From: Janthinobacterium sp. 61
GTDB taxonomy: Bacteria > Pseudomonadota > Gammaproteobacteria > Burkholderiales > Burkholderiaceae_D
Reading direction: 5' to 3'
Assembly (NCBI RefSeq): GCF_002846335.1
Contig: NZ_PJMQ01000001.1
Location: 1 to 64,000 of the forward strand
Length of the DNA stretch: 64,000 bases
In this document: positions 46,677-56,599 of the stretch, piece after piece
Layout: each line of letters opens with the position of its first letter
Numbering within the stretch: the stretch's first letter is position 1
Notes under the pieces: model-generated
Told to the model about the DNA's origin: nothing
The model's input: the letters and a program-made list of their open reading frames with translations, nothing else
Database searches by the model: none
Program-made: the position numbers and the translations under genes

Positions 46677-47359
46677 CGTAATAGTCTCGCAAGTTGAAAG
46701 CCGATCAGCGCCGTGTCCAGGCAGCCGATGCGCATGTCGCCCTCGGTGATCACGCCCGATAGAAAGCGCGACAGGCCCTTGTTGATGGTGGCCGCAGGCG
46801 TTTGCACGCTGCCCGACGCATAGCGCACGATGCCGTGCAGGTCGGCCACAGGCAGGGCGTAGGCTTGCTCTTCCCAGCGCATCAGCAGCAGGCGCGGAAA
46901 GGTGTGACGGCCCTTGACTGGCGGTGCGCCCTGTTCGTCGATGCCCAGCAAACTGGCCAGCGACATGCACGGATACAGCTTGCCGCCGATGTTGACGATG
47001 CCAGACAGGCCGCGCCCACTGCGGTGCGGCAGCACGTGCGGCCTGGCTTGCGGCGCCACGGAGTCGAACACGCGCGTGGGCAGCGCCAGCCATTCACGGC
47101 CGATGCGAAACACCAGCGCCGAGCTGTCGCGCACTTCCCCGCCCGTATCGATCTGGCGGAAGTGGCTGGCCCAGTCGCGCTGGTAGTGTTCGTCCACGGG
47201 CCGCTGCAGGTTGCGCTGGGCCGCGCCCGCATACACGTCGCAGTTGCGGCAATGGACATTGGCTGGCAGCTTTGGGCAGCTCTGGTCGCCGACCACGCCG
47301 ATATGGTTCCAGCAGTCGTCAATGCTTTCCAGGGTCTCGGTGCCGATGATGTTTGTCAT
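46673..47359 (-). CDS. wspD: CheW-like coupling protein WspD
   Basis: A 228-residue protein. The N-terminal extension holds a cysteine motif (SCPKLPANVHCRNCDVYAG, key residues C..C..CxxC) seen in WspD proteins. The CheW domain (about residues 75-225) has RIGREWLALPTRVFDSVAP, SGIVNIGGKLYPCMSLASLL (part: GIVNIGGKLYPCMSL) and LLMRWEEQAYALPV. It links WspA or receptor arrays to WspE. It starts 9 nt after the wspC stop and overlaps wspE by four bases. Confidence 0.9.
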   Translation of the reverse strand: MTNIIGTETLESIDDCWNHIGVVGDQSCPKLPANVHCRNCDVYAGAAQRNLQRPVDEHYQRDWASHFRQIDTGGEVRDSSALVFRIGREWLALPTRVFDSVAPQARPHVLPHRSGRGLSGIVNIGGKLYPCMSLASLLGIDEQGAPPVKGRHTFPRLLLMRWEEQAYALPVADLHGIVRYASGSVQTPAATINKGLSRFLSGVITEGDMRIGCLDTALIGFQLARLLR

Positions 47360-47368
47360 GCTTGCCCC

Positions 47369-48619
47369 TTAGTTGGACGCCTGGCGGCGCTGGTAGATGC
47401 GCGCCGCGCGCGCCTTCAGGGTGGTGGCAGCCGTGTGGTTACCGTTGCGCTCGGCCAGCAGGGCCAGATGGCACAGCGCCTCGTAATGATCCGGCTGCAA
47501 ATAGATGCAGCGGCGCCAGTAGTCGTCGGCCAGGTCCGTCTTGCCCGCCAGTTCATTGATCATGCCCAGCATGAAATACGCTTCCGCCGCTTCTGGTACG
47601 CGGGCCAGGTGGGCGTGGCATTTTTCACCGGCTTCGCGCAACTGGCCACGGTCGGCCAGCAGGCGTGCCTCGGCCAGCAAGTCGGCGTGGGCGGCCTGCG
47701 CCGGCTGGTGCGATGGTGCGGACACGGGGCGCGTGCGCGGCGCCTCCTGTGTGATGGGAGGGGCGGGAGCGGCTGCGCGCCTCGGTGCGGGCGGCACGCT
47801 GCGCAGGGTACGCGCGGCCGGCAGCGGCGCCGCCTGGAAGGGGGCCGCCGGCACCGCCGTTTCCTTCTTCAGGGCGAAGGCCTGGCGGAACTGCAGCGTC
47901 GCAAAGCCGTTCTGGCAGAACGAGGGCACTTCCGCGTAGCCGGCCAGCAGCATGCCGTCGTCGGCCAGCAGGGCCGACAGCTTATGGATGGCCGCGCGCG
48001 TGGTAGGCTTGTCAAAATAGATCAGCAGATTGCGGCAGAAGATGACGTCGTAATGGCGGCTGTAGGTGGCGGTATCGAACTGCAGCAGGTTGCCCTGCCT
48101 GAAGATTACCTGTTCGCGCAAGGCGTCAATGATGCGGTAGGCATCGTCGGCCACGTGCGTGAAATAGCGTTCGCGGAAGGCCACGTCCTGCGCGCGGAAG
48201 GCGTTGCGGCCATACACGCCCGCCTGCGCCCGCTCGATGCAGCCGGGGCTCAGGTCATAGGCGTCGATGCTGAACGCCTGTTTCGGCACGCCGCCGTCGC
48301 GCAATGCCATGGCCATCGAATAGGGTTCCTCTCCACCCGCGCAGGGAATCGACAGGATGCGCGTGGCGCGCCCCCGTGCCCAGCGTTCCTGCACCAGTTC
48401 GACGGTAGCGTAAAACGCCTGCGGGTCGCGGAACAGCCACGATTCGGGCACCACCACCAGTTCGATCAGCTGCGTCATTTCGGCCGGCGTGAGCGCCTGC
48501 AGATAGGCTACGCTATCGCTGAAGCCCGTCTGCTCCATGCGCTGGCCCACGGCCCGTTCGGCCACGGCTTTGGAGACGGACAGGCCGGTCGCGCGGCGCA
48601 GCAGGGCTTGTGCCGTCAT
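47369..48619 (-). CDS. wspC: CheR-type methyltransferase with TPR tail, WspC
   Basis: A 416-residue protein. The N-terminal CheR domain (about residues 1-260) has TQLIELVVVPESWLFRDP, SAM motif ILSIPCAGGEEPYSMAM, AYDLSPGCIERA and VIFCRNLLIYFDKP. After a proline/alanine linker, a TPR region (about residues 315-405) reads LLAEARLLADRGQLREAGEK and AYFMLGMINELAGKTDLA. It methylates WspA glutamates and opposes WspF. It overlaps wspB by four bases (ATGA). Confidence 0.92.
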   Translation of the reverse strand: MTAQALLRRATGLSVSKAVAERAVGQRMEQTGFSDSVAYLQALTPAEMTQLIELVVVPESWLFRDPQAFYATVELVQERWARGRATRILSIPCAGGEEPYSMAMALRDGGVPKQAFSIDAYDLSPGCIERAQAGVYGRNAFRAQDVAFRERYFTHVADDAYRIIDALREQVIFRQGNLLQFDTATYSRHYDVIFCRNLLIYFDKPTTRAAIHKLSALLADDGMLLAGYAEVPSFCQNGFATLQFRQAFALKKETAVPAAPFQAAPLPAARTLRSVPPAPRRAAAPAPPITQEAPRTRPVSAPSHQPAQAAHADLLAEARLLADRGQLREAGEKCHAHLARVPEAAEAYFMLGMINELAGKTDLADDYWRRCIYLQPDHYEALCHLALLAERNGNHTAATTLKARAARIYQRRQASN

Positions 48620-49071
48620 GCCGTGCTCGCATCTTGAAACAGCAGCGCACGCACGTCGGGCGGCAGCAGTTGTGCCAACTCGACCAGCTGCACGATACCG
48701 TCGGCGTCGCTGGCCACCTGGCCCAGGAAGGGCACCGTCGCCACGCCGCTGTCTTCAAGCTGTTGTGTGTCGATGTCGGCGATCCCGCGCACCTGCGAAG
48801 CCAGCAGGCCCAGCGCATGCGTGGCGCCGCCAGGTGCGCGGTAGTCGACGATGATGATGCGCGTGTCAAACTGCGCGGCAGCAGCTGGCAGCCCGGCCAG
48901 GCGCGACAGATCGATCACGGGCACGGGCGCGCCGTGCAAGTCCATCAGGCCGGCCACATAGTCTGGCGTGAGCGGCAGCTGCTTCAGCTCCAGCAGCGGC
49001 AGCACGCGCACGATGCCTGCCAGGGGCAGGCCGTAGCGGTCGCGTCCGATGTGAAAGAGCAGCACTTTCAT
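48616..49071 (-). CDS. wspB: CheW-like coupling protein WspB
   Basis: A 151-residue single CheW domain: MKVLLFHIGRDRYGLPLAGIV, YVAGLMDLHGAPVPVIDLSRLAG (part: GLMDLHGAPVPVIDLS) and LGLLASQVRGIADIDTQQL. It couples WspA to WspE. Four nt separate it from the wspA stop and it overlaps wspC, in keeping with operon order A-B-C-D-E-F-R. Confidence 0.92.
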   Translation of the reverse strand: MKVLLFHIGRDRYGLPLAGIVRVLPLLELKQLPLTPDYVAGLMDLHGAPVPVIDLSRLAGLPAAAAQFDTRIIIVDYRAPGGATHALGLLASQVRGIADIDTQQLEDSGVATVPFLGQVASDADGIVQLVELAQLLPPDVRALLFQDASTA

Positions 49072-49075
49072 GGGA

Positions 49076-50887
49076 TCAAATGTTCACGGCGAAGGTCGAG
49101 ACGCTCGACTGCAGGTCGCCCGCCGCATATTGCAGCTGGTGCACCGCCTCGCTGGTGGCTTTTAAGGACTCCACCGTCTGCTGGGTGGCATCGTTGAGCT
49201 GCATCATGGTGTCGGAAATCTGCGACGCGCCTATCGCTTGCGACTGCATGCCTTGCAGCACGGCATCAAATTGAGGTGTGAGCTTTTGCACCTGGTCCAT
49301 CACGGACGACAGCTGCTCGGCCACTTGCCGTACTTCGCCTACGCTGCGGCGAATTTCCTCCGAGAATTTATCCATGCCCATCACGCTGGCCGACACGGCC
49401 GACTGCATTTCCTTGAGCATTTGCTCGATATCCCAGGTGGAAACGGAGGTCTGGTCGGCCAGGCGGCGGATTTCGGTCGCCACCACGGAGAAGCCGCGGC
49501 CCGCCTCGCCCGCTTTTTCCGCCTCGATGGCGGCGTTCAGCGACAGGATATTGGTCTGGTCGGCCACCTTGGTGATGGTGATCAGTACGCTATTGATATT
49601 GCTGGCCTTTTCCGACAGGGCGGCCAGCTTGGCGTTGATGGAATCGGTGGCCGATACCATATGCTGCATGGTCGAATCCATGCGCTTGAGGTTATTCTGT
49701 GCCTCGGCCGTGGCATTCGTCGTGTAGTCGGCCACGGCGGTCGCGTCTTCCATGGTTTTCAGCAACTGACTCGTATTGGCCGAGATTTCCTTGGTGGTGC
49801 TGAGAATTTCCACGCTGGTTTGCGCTTGCTCAATGCCCGTGGCTTCCTGCTGGCGCGCCGAGGCGGCGATTTCAGTGGCGGACGTCGTGACCTGGATGCC
49901 GGCCTTTTGCACATTGTTGAGCAGGCTGCGCAGGTTCTCGAACATCTTCGCCAGGCCGTTGCCCAGCTGGCCGATGGCGTCGCTGCCCGTGATGCTGACC
50001 TTGCCCGTCAGGTCGCCCGAGGCCGCCTTCGACACCACTTCCAGCAGCGAATCGACCTTGGCGCGCAAGGTATTCGTGGCGGCCAGTTCATTGGACTGGT
50101 TGTCCTGGATGGTTTGCGCCATGCGGTTGAATTCTTCCGTCACCTTGCCCAGCTCGTCGCGCGAGAGGATGGCGGCGCGCGCGTTTTGCTCGCCGCCGGC
50201 GATGCGCCCGACGGCATCCGTCAGGTTGTTCAGCGGACCGAGGATGGAACGGCCCAGCAGGTAGGAAATGCCCAGCGCCAGCACGACGCACAGCAAGCCG
50301 CCCAGCGCCAGGGTCAGCAGCATGGTTTCCTGCAATTTCGCCGTGGTGGCCGTGCGTTCGGCCAGCAAGCGGCTTTCCTCGGCAGCGACTTCGTCGAGCA
50401 GCTTGTTGGCCTGTGCGACGGCCGGGTAGCCGGTAGGCGGCATGGTGCGCGCCACCGCTTCCGTGGCGCCCGGGCCATTGCCCAGCGCGCGGCGCTTTTC
50501 GATCAGGGGATTGATCCACTCCTTGACCCAGGTGCTGGTCAGCGCGTCGATCTTGCGGAAGCGTTCAGACTGCACCTTGTTGTCGACCGTCATGCTGATG
50601 GCTTTTTGCGTGTGCTGCGACAGCACCGCCATCTCGTCCGTTTCCGGGTTCAGCGAGGCTTCGTTGCCGGTGAGAATGAAACCGCGCACTTCCACCTGGA
50701 TTTGCAGGATGGAATTGTGAATCTTGTCGATTTCGACCAGCACGTCCATCGTGTGGCGGTCCCATGCATTGGCTTCCGAGAGGCGCGAAAAACTGTTGTA
50801 GGCCACGCCCAGCAGGATCAGGATGATGGCCACGATCGAGCCGAAGCCCAGGTACAGTTTATTCTTGATACGCAGGTCTTTGAACAT
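49076..50887 (-). CDS. wspA: Methyl-accepting surface sensor WspA
   Basis: A 603-residue MCP. ATG 50887 (MFKDLRIKNKLYLGFG) has GGAG upstream. Helix 1 is at about residues 12-32 and helix 2 at 189-211. The periplasmic part between them is CHASE3-like (LQIQVEVRGFILTGNEASLN). A HAMP follows, then a signalling domain whose tip reads ADQTNILSLNAAIEAEKAGE and GRGFSVVATEIRRLAD. In pseudomonads WspA senses surface contact. It is the first gene of the operon; the argG terminator at 51013-51038 insulates it from argG, so it must have its own promoter in 50888-51010. Confidence 0.92.
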   Translation of the reverse strand: MFKDLRIKNKLYLGFGSIVAIILILLGVAYNSFSRLSEANAWDRHTMDVLVEIDKIHNSILQIQVEVRGFILTGNEASLNPETDEMAVLSQHTQKAISMTVDNKVQSERFRKIDALTSTWVKEWINPLIEKRRALGNGPGATEAVARTMPPTGYPAVAQANKLLDEVAAEESRLLAERTATTAKLQETMLLTLALGGLLCVVLALGISYLLGRSILGPLNNLTDAVGRIAGGEQNARAAILSRDELGKVTEEFNRMAQTIQDNQSNELAATNTLRAKVDSLLEVVSKAASGDLTGKVSITGSDAIGQLGNGLAKMFENLRSLLNNVQKAGIQVTTSATEIAASARQQEATGIEQAQTSVEILSTTKEISANTSQLLKTMEDATAVADYTTNATAEAQNNLKRMDSTMQHMVSATDSINAKLAALSEKASNINSVLITITKVADQTNILSLNAAIEAEKAGEAGRGFSVVATEIRRLADQTSVSTWDIEQMLKEMQSAVSASVMGMDKFSEEIRRSVGEVRQVAEQLSSVMDQVQKLTPQFDAVLQGMQSQAIGASQISDTMMQLNDATQQTVESLKATSEAVHQLQYAAGDLQSSVSTFAVNI

Positions 50888-51012
50888 GGCAGGGCTCCGG
50901 AAGCGGGACGGTCGGCATAATTGCAATGTAGCATTTTGCCATGAGGACAGCAAAATGGGGGGGATGGCGGGGCGTGCAAGTCCGTAAATCGTGGCCGGGA
51001 GTGCTCCAGACG

Positions 51013-51038
51013 AAAAAAAGCCGCCCGTAGGCGGCTTT
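51013..51038 (-). terminator. argG terminator
   Basis: The stem AAAGCCGCC/GGCGGCTTT with a CGTA loop has a seven-base A run at its left. That is a T run on the minus strand, so it terminates argG before wspA. Confidence 0.85.
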
Positions 51039-51074
51039 CGGCGGGCGCGGGAGGGGTTGTCTCCCGGCCGGGGA

Positions 51075-52310
51075 TTACTTCTGGCCGCGCTTTTCGCGGG
51101 CGATGGCGGCGATGCGCATGCGCAAGGCGTTCAGCTTGATGAAGCCGCCGGCGTCGGCCTGGTTGTAGGCGCCGCCGTCTTCGTCGAAGGTGGCGATGTT
51201 CATGTCGAACAGCGAGTCCGTCTTCGAATCGCGCGAGACGACGATGACATTGCCCTTGTACAGCTTGATGCGTACCCAGCCGTTCACGGTTTCCTGCGTG
51301 TGGTCGATCAGGGTTTGCAGGGCAACGCGCTCGGGAGCCCACCAGTAGCCGTTGTAGATCATCGACGCGTAGCGCGGCATCAAATCATCTTTCAGATGGG
51401 CCACTTCGCGGTCCAGGGTGATCGATTCGATGGCGCGGTGGGCTTTCAGCATGATGGTGCCGCCCGGGGTTTCATAGCAGCCGCGCGATTTCATGCCGAC
51501 GTAGCGGTTTTCCACCAGGTCCAGGCGTCCCACGCCATGCTTGCCGCCAACTTTGTTCAGTTCGGCCAGCACGGTGGCGGGCGACATGCGCACGCCGTTG
51601 ATCGCGACGATATCGCCTTTTTCATATTCGATGTCCAGGTATTCCGCTTCGTCCGGCGCGTTTTCAGGGCTGACGGTCCAGCGCCACATGGTTTCTTCCG
51701 CTTCGGCGCTGGGGTTTTCCAGGTGGCGGCCTTCAAAGCTGATGTGCAGCAAGTTGGCGTCCATCGAGTACGGCGCGCCGCCGTTCTTGTGCTTCATGTC
51801 GATTTCGATGCCGGCGTCTTCCGCGTACTTCAGCAGTTTTTCACGCGACAGCAAATCCCACTCGCGCCATGGGGCGATGATTTTCACGCCTGGCTTCAGG
51901 GCGTAGGCGCCCAGTTCGAAACGCACCTGGTCATTGCCCTTGCCGGTGGCGCCGTGCGAGATGGCGTCGGCGCCGGTGGCGTTGGCGATTTCGATCAGGC
52001 GCTTGGCGATCAGCGGACGGGCGATCGAGGTGCCCAGCAGGTATTCGCCTTCATACACGGTGTTGGCGCGGAACATCGGGAAGACGAAATCGCGCACGAA
52101 TTCTTCGCGTACGTCTTCGATATGGATGTTTTCCGGCTTGATGCCGAATTTGATGGCCTTGGCGCGCGCCGGTTCCAGTTCTTCGCCCTGGCCCAGGTCG
52201 GCCGTGAAGGTGACGATTTCGCACTGGTAGTTATCTTGCAGCCATTTCAGGATGACGGAGGTGTCGAGTCCGCCGGAATAGGCCAGGACTACTTTTTTAA
52301 TGTCGCTCAT
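51075..52310 (-). CDS. argG: Argininosuccinate synthase
   Basis: A 411-residue enzyme joining citrulline and aspartate in arginine synthesis. The ATP-binding PP-loop is [19 protein letters not shown] at the N-terminus. Also clear are [51 protein letters not shown] (two family signatures) and the C-terminal [13 protein letters not shown]. Full length. It lies 66 nt after argF on the same strand, consistent with a two-gene arginine unit. Confidence 0.96.
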   Translation of the reverse strand: MSDIKKVVLAYSGGLDTSVILKWLQDNYQCEIVTFTADLGQGEELEPARAKAIKFGIKPENIHIEDVREEFVRDFVFPMFRANTVYEGEYLLGTSIARPLIAKRLIEIANATGADAISHGATGKGNDQVRFELGAYALKPGVKIIAPWREWDLLSREKLLKYAEDAGIEIDMKHKNGGAPYSMDANLLHISFEGRHLENPSAEAEETMWRWTVSPENAPDEAEYLDIEYEKGDIVAINGVRMSPATVLAELNKVGGKHGVGRLDLVENRYVGMKSRGCYETPGGTIMLKAHRAIESITLDREVAHLKDDLMPRYASMIYNGYWWAPERVALQTLIDHTQETVNGWVRIKLYKGNVIVVSRDSKTDSLFDMNIATFDEDGGAYNQADAGGFIKLNALRMRIAAIAREKRGQK

Positions 52311-52376
52311 ATTGCTTCCAGTTGTCGTTGTCGATGTATGTATTGCGATGCTGCCAGAATATATGCACCTGGCGAA

Positions 52377-53297
52377 TTAGTTGATTTTACCCAGTAACAG
52401 GTACTCGATCAGCGCTTTTTGCACGTGCAGACGGTTTTCCGCCTCGTCCCACACCACCGATTGCGGGCCGTCGATCACTTCGGCGGCCACTTCCTCGCCG
52501 CGGTGGGCGGGCAGGCAGTGCATGAACAGGGCGTCGGGCGCGGCGCGGGCCATCTTCGCGCCATCGACGATCCAGCCGTCGAAGGCGGCAATACGGGCCG
52601 CGTTTTCCGCTTCGTAGCCCATGCTGGTCCACACGTCCGTGTTGACCAGGTGCGCGCCCTCGCAGGCGTCGGAAGGGTTGGCGAAGAACGTGTAGCGCTC
52701 GGTTTTGACTTGCGACAGGTCGATGTCGTAGCCTTTTGGCGTCGACACATTGACGTGGAAGCCGAACACTTCGGCCGCCTGCAGCCATGAGTACAGCATG
52801 TTGTTGGCGTCGCCGATCCAGGCAACGACCTTGCCAGCGATTGAGCCGCGGTGTTCGATGTAGGTGAAGATGTCGGCAAACACCTGGCACGGGTGGTGTT
52901 CATTGGTCAGGCCATTGATCACCGGTACGCGCGAGTTGGCGGCGAAACGCTCGATGATTTCCTGGCCGAAGGTGCGCACCATGATGATGTCGCACATGCG
53001 CGACATGACCTGGCCCGCATCTTCCACTGGCTCGCCGCGGCCCAGCTGGGAGTCGCGCGTGTTCAGGTAGATGGCGGCACCGCCCAGCTGGTGCATGCCG
53101 GCTTCGAACGACAGTCGCGTGCGGGTGGAGTTCTTTTCAAAGACCATCACCAGGGTGCGGTCGATCAGTGGATGGTAGATTTCGTAATTCTTGAACTTGC
53201 GCTTGATCAGATGGGCGCGTTCGATCACATATTCGTACTCTTCCAACGTGAAATCGGAGAACTGGAGGTAGTGCTTGATCGGTTTTTTTATCGACAT
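52377..53297 (-). CDS. argF: Ornithine carbamoyltransferase
   Basis: A 306-residue enzyme making citrulline. The carbamoyl phosphate motif is FEKNSTRTRLSFEAGM, followed by LGGAAIYLNTRDSQLGRGEP (part: YLNTRDSQLGRGEP). The ornithine-binding motif HCLPAHRGEEVAAEV is near the C-terminus. ATG 53297 (MSIKKPIKHYLQF) is preferred over the one at 53306. It is followed by argG. The 286 bp upstream shows no clear operator. Confidence 0.96.
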   Translation of the reverse strand: MSIKKPIKHYLQFSDFTLEEYEYVIERAHLIKRKFKNYEIYHPLIDRTLVMVFEKNSTRTRLSFEAGMHQLGGAAIYLNTRDSQLGRGEPVEDAGQVMSRMCDIIMVRTFGQEIIERFAANSRVPVINGLTNEHHPCQVFADIFTYIEHRGSIAGKVVAWIGDANNMLYSWLQAAEVFGFHVNVSTPKGYDIDLSQVKTERYTFFANPSDACEGAHLVNTDVWTSMGYEAENAARIAAFDGWIVDGAKMARAAPDALFMHCLPAHRGEEVAAEVIDGPQSVVWDEAENRLHVQKALIEYLLLGKIN

Positions 53298-53583
53298 AAT
53301 GACCACTTGAAGATGCGCAGGCCGCCGGCGGCGTGCCTTTCCCGCCGGGTTGCATCAGCGTATAACATCTCGTCTGATGACTGCCTCGCCCGGCGCGCTG
53401 CTGTGTTGATCGGTGCCCGTGTCTGTTTGTCGCGCGGGTCGATGCGGTTTGCCAAGTTGTAAATCATGCAATGGCAGGGACTCCAGCTATTCAATTATAA
53501 GGGTTTTGCTTTTAGATTGGAAAGACTGGTCGGACGGGGACTTGTGTAGACAAGTGGCCGCGTCCAGCCTGGATCTTGCCGGC

Positions 53584-56439
53584 TCAATATATGTTGGCCG
53601 GGGTGGCCGCATCGATCTGCGGCGCCACCAGGGGCAGCTCGAGCGTGAAGCGCGTGCCGGTGCGGCTGCTGGCCACCTGAATGGTGCCGCCCAGCAGGGC
53701 CGTGACGATGTTGTAGCTGATCGACAAACCCAGGCCGCTGCCGCCCTGGCCCAGCTTGGTCGTAAAGAAGGGGTCGAAGATGCGCGACAGATGCTGTTCT
53801 GCGATGCCGCCGCCATTGTCGGCAAAGACGATCTGCACGCGCGCCCCATCGAGCGTGGCGGACAGGCGCATGCAGCCCGTGCCGGCGGCACCATCGTTGG
53901 GCGCGGGGGCGAAGGCGTGCAGCAGGGCGTTGTTGATCAGATTGGTGATCACCTGGCCTAACGGACCCGGATAGCTATCCATGGCGATGCCGAAATCGAT
54001 GTCCGTCTCGATGCGGTGGCCCGAGCTGCGGATGCGGTTCATGACGGTGGCGATGATTTCATTGCTCACCTGTTGCAGGTCAAACTGGCGCCGCTGTTCG
54101 GTGGTGCGGTCGACGGCCACCTGCTTGAAGCTGTTGACCAGGTCGGCCGCGCTGTGCAGGCCGCGCATCACCAGCGCCGATGCCTTGGCCGCATCCTCGA
54201 TGTAGGCGGACAGGTCGGAGCGGCGCAGGCCCGGACCGTTCATCAGGCGTTCCATGTCTTCCGTCTTTTGCTGCATGGTGCTGGCGATCAACAGACTGTT
54301 GCCGATGGGCGTGTTGAGTTCATGCGCCACGCCCGCCATCAGGGAACCCAGGGCGGCGAGTTTTTCCTGCGACACCAGTTGCGCCTGGGCATCTTGCAGC
54401 TGCCGGTAGGCGCTGGCATTGTCGAGCGCGATGGCGCCATACGCGCACAGGGTGCGGAAGATCAGCCGCTCGCGTTCGCCGTAGGCATGGGCATGGCAAG
54501 CCTGCACCGTCATCACGCCCAGCACGCGCTCGCCCACCGTCAAGGGCACATACAGCACGCTCTGGTTATGCAGGGTGCCCGGCACGGTGTAGGCGTGGCG
54601 CTTGGTCGGCACCTGGTCGATATACACTTCGCGCCGCTCCAGCAGGCAGCGCACGGAGTAGGCGCGCGGATTGCTCAGGGGAATGGCGTTGTCGGACAGG
54701 GGCCGGCCCGCTTCCATGCCGTGCGCGCGGCGCAGCGCCGTGCCCGACGCATCGAGCATGTAAACGGCGAAGGTGTTGACTGGCAGCAAGGCATGCACGT
54801 GGCGATCGAGCACCTGGAATACGGCGCTGGCGTCGAGGTGGGTGGTGATTTCCTGGCCGATGGCCGACAGCCGTTCCAGGGTGTCGCTGGTCTGTTGCAA
54901 TACTTCGGCGCGGCGTGCTTCGGAGGCGGCCAGTTCGCGGTGATGATAGCCTTCCGAGCGCGCATGTTCGGTCTGGTGGTAGACCTGCATGGCGGTGGCG
55001 CGGTTGGCGGCTTGCTGGGTGTGGCTTTTTTCGCGCGCCACGCCCGCATCGAGGGCGATATCGTAGGCGCGCGCATAGTCGCCTGCATGCGCGTATTCGC
55101 GCGCCAGCGCATCGAGCAGTTCGCCGGGCGGCGAATAGCCTTCAATGGAAGAGGCTACCTGCAGCGCCTGGTGCAGGAAATGCAGGGCCGGATTGCGTTC
55201 TTGCATGTCTGCCGGCGGCGGCAGCTCATGGCGCGCATGCAGCATGGACAAGACGCGCAGCGCCGCCACCTGGTGCATCGCGTCGCCCTGCGCCGTGGCC
55301 AGCTGCCGCGCCCGCTCGGCCGCCTGCAGCGCTTCGTCCGGGCGGTCCAGATAGGACAGTGCGTGGGCGCTACCGCGCTGGGCCATGCTGCGGAAATCGG
55401 CCTGGCCCAGCGCTTCGGCGCGTTGCGCCAGCCGGCTGAAGGCGTCGAGCGCCGTGTCGTAGTCGCCCTTGTCCAGGCTCAGTTCGCCCAGGTGGAACAG
55501 CGCGTTGGCATACGTGCGTGCGCCCGACACGGGGGCCAGGATGTGCAGCGCTTCGCGCAGCAAGCCTTCGGCGGTGGCCAGGCGTCCCAGCTTGCGCATG
55601 GTTTCGGCCGTATGCGTCTGGCAGGCGCCGATGCTGCGCGGCCAGCCGGTGGGGCGCGCCAGGTCCAGCGCGCACTGCATCCATTCGAGGGCCGATTCGT
55701 TGTCGTTGAGGCTGGAGAAACAGTCGCCGATATTGATGGCGGCCGTGATCGCGCCGCGCAGTTGCCCGCTTTCCAGCGCCGCCTCATAGCTTTGCATGTA
55801 GTGGCCGGCGGCCGCGCCCAGGTCGCGCGATTTGTGCGCCAGCAAGCCGCGGAAGTCATGCACCCAGGCTGCCAGCGGCGCTGGCAGCTTGCCGCTGGCG
55901 CTGTCAGCCTGGAAGTGCCTGCCCCAGCGTGCCTGGGCGGCTGGCGCATCGCGCAAGACGGCCCAGCGCGCCATGGCCGCATCGGCCAGGCTGGCACGCA
56001 TCGCATCGCCGGCGCTGCGCGCCTGCTCCGCCGCCGCCAGCAATTCGGCGTCGCAGCGGGCATGGTCGCCCCGGTCAACCGCGATCGACGAGAGCAGCCA
56101 GTGGGCGTCGGCGCAGCCAGCACCGTTGCCGTGCGCACACAGGATGGCGTGCGCCGCCCAGGCGTGTTTCTCGGCAACATCCAGTTCGCCATGTAGCCAC
56201 TCGAGTTCCGCCTGCACCAGTTGCAAGCGCGCCTGCGCCTGTTCCAGCGTGGCGGAGTCCAGGCCGGCCAGCGGCAGCAGCACGCGGGCTTCCTCGCCGA
56301 GCTGGCTGGCGCGCAGGCAGTCGCGTTGCCGCAGATGCCAGGACAGCAACAGCAAGTGCGGTACGCGCCCGGCGTCGCGCAGCGACGGCAGCTCGCTTTC
56401 CCACTGCGCTATTTCATGCTCGAGCGCGAACATTTCCAT
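53584..56439 (-). CDS. Cytoplasmic TPR-GAF sensor histidine kinase
   Basis: A 951-residue kinase with no membrane segment. ATG 56439 (MEMFALEHEIAQWE) has GGGAGA 8 nt upstream. Residues 1-500 are TPR-like helical repeats (LRGAITAAINIGDCFSSLND, TYANALFHLGELSLDKGDYD). A helical linker and GAF domain follow (about residues 570-720: VLDRHVHALLPVNTFAVYML, VLYVPLTVGERVLGVMTVQA). The kinase core has the phospho-His in LGSLMAGVAHELNTPIGNSL, then NLINNALLHAF, FADNGGGI and GGSGLGLSISYNIV. No receiver domain or adjacent response regulator is seen, so its partner is elsewhere. The plan resembles large AAA-less relatives of protein-kinase/HK hybrids, but here the front is TPR only. Confidence 0.87.
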   Translation of the reverse strand: MEMFALEHEIAQWESELPSLRDAGRVPHLLLLSWHLRQRDCLRASQLGEEARVLLPLAGLDSATLEQAQARLQLVQAELEWLHGELDVAEKHAWAAHAILCAHGNGAGCADAHWLLSSIAVDRGDHARCDAELLAAAEQARSAGDAMRASLADAAMARWAVLRDAPAAQARWGRHFQADSASGKLPAPLAAWVHDFRGLLAHKSRDLGAAAGHYMQSYEAALESGQLRGAITAAINIGDCFSSLNDNESALEWMQCALDLARPTGWPRSIGACQTHTAETMRKLGRLATAEGLLREALHILAPVSGARTYANALFHLGELSLDKGDYDTALDAFSRLAQRAEALGQADFRSMAQRGSAHALSYLDRPDEALQAAERARQLATAQGDAMHQVAALRVLSMLHARHELPPPADMQERNPALHFLHQALQVASSIEGYSPPGELLDALAREYAHAGDYARAYDIALDAGVAREKSHTQQAANRATAMQVYHQTEHARSEGYHHRELAASEARRAEVLQQTSDTLERLSAIGQEITTHLDASAVFQVLDRHVHALLPVNTFAVYMLDASGTALRRAHGMEAGRPLSDNAIPLSNPRAYSVRCLLERREVYIDQVPTKRHAYTVPGTLHNQSVLYVPLTVGERVLGVMTVQACHAHAYGERERLIFRTLCAYGAIALDNASAYRQLQDAQAQLVSQEKLAALGSLMAGVAHELNTPIGNSLLIASTMQQKTEDMERLMNGPGLRRSDLSAYIEDAAKASALVMRGLHSAADLVNSFKQVAVDRTTEQRRQFDLQQVSNEIIATVMNRIRSSGHRIETDIDFGIAMDSYPGPLGQVITNLINNALLHAFAPAPNDGAAGTGCMRLSATLDGARVQIVFADNGGGIAEQHLSRIFDPFFTTKLGQGGSGLGLSISYNIVTALLGGTIQVASSRTGTRFTLELPLVAPQIDAATPANIY

Positions 56440-56599
56440 TCGACAAATCTCCCCGCAAAACAGTGGTGATGGCCTGCGGGCGCCAGGCCATATGTCACTG
56501 CATTGTAAGCTGCATTGGGGAGCAATTGTCCAGTGTGGCAGGCAGATTTCGCGCGCGCAGGCCTGCACGGGGCGGCTGCCCCTGCCGCATGGGGATAGC

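Noticed and set aside
44418..46697. Plus-strand open frame of about 760 codons opposite wspE
   Set aside because: It is the antisense shadow of a GC-rich gene: rich in H, Q, R and A, without domains, and wspE on the other strand has complete kinase motifs.
54016..56196. Plus-strand open frame of about 726 codons opposite the TPR-GAF kinase
   Set aside because: Same antisense composition, no ribosome site; the minus-strand kinase is certain from its H-box and ATPase motifs.
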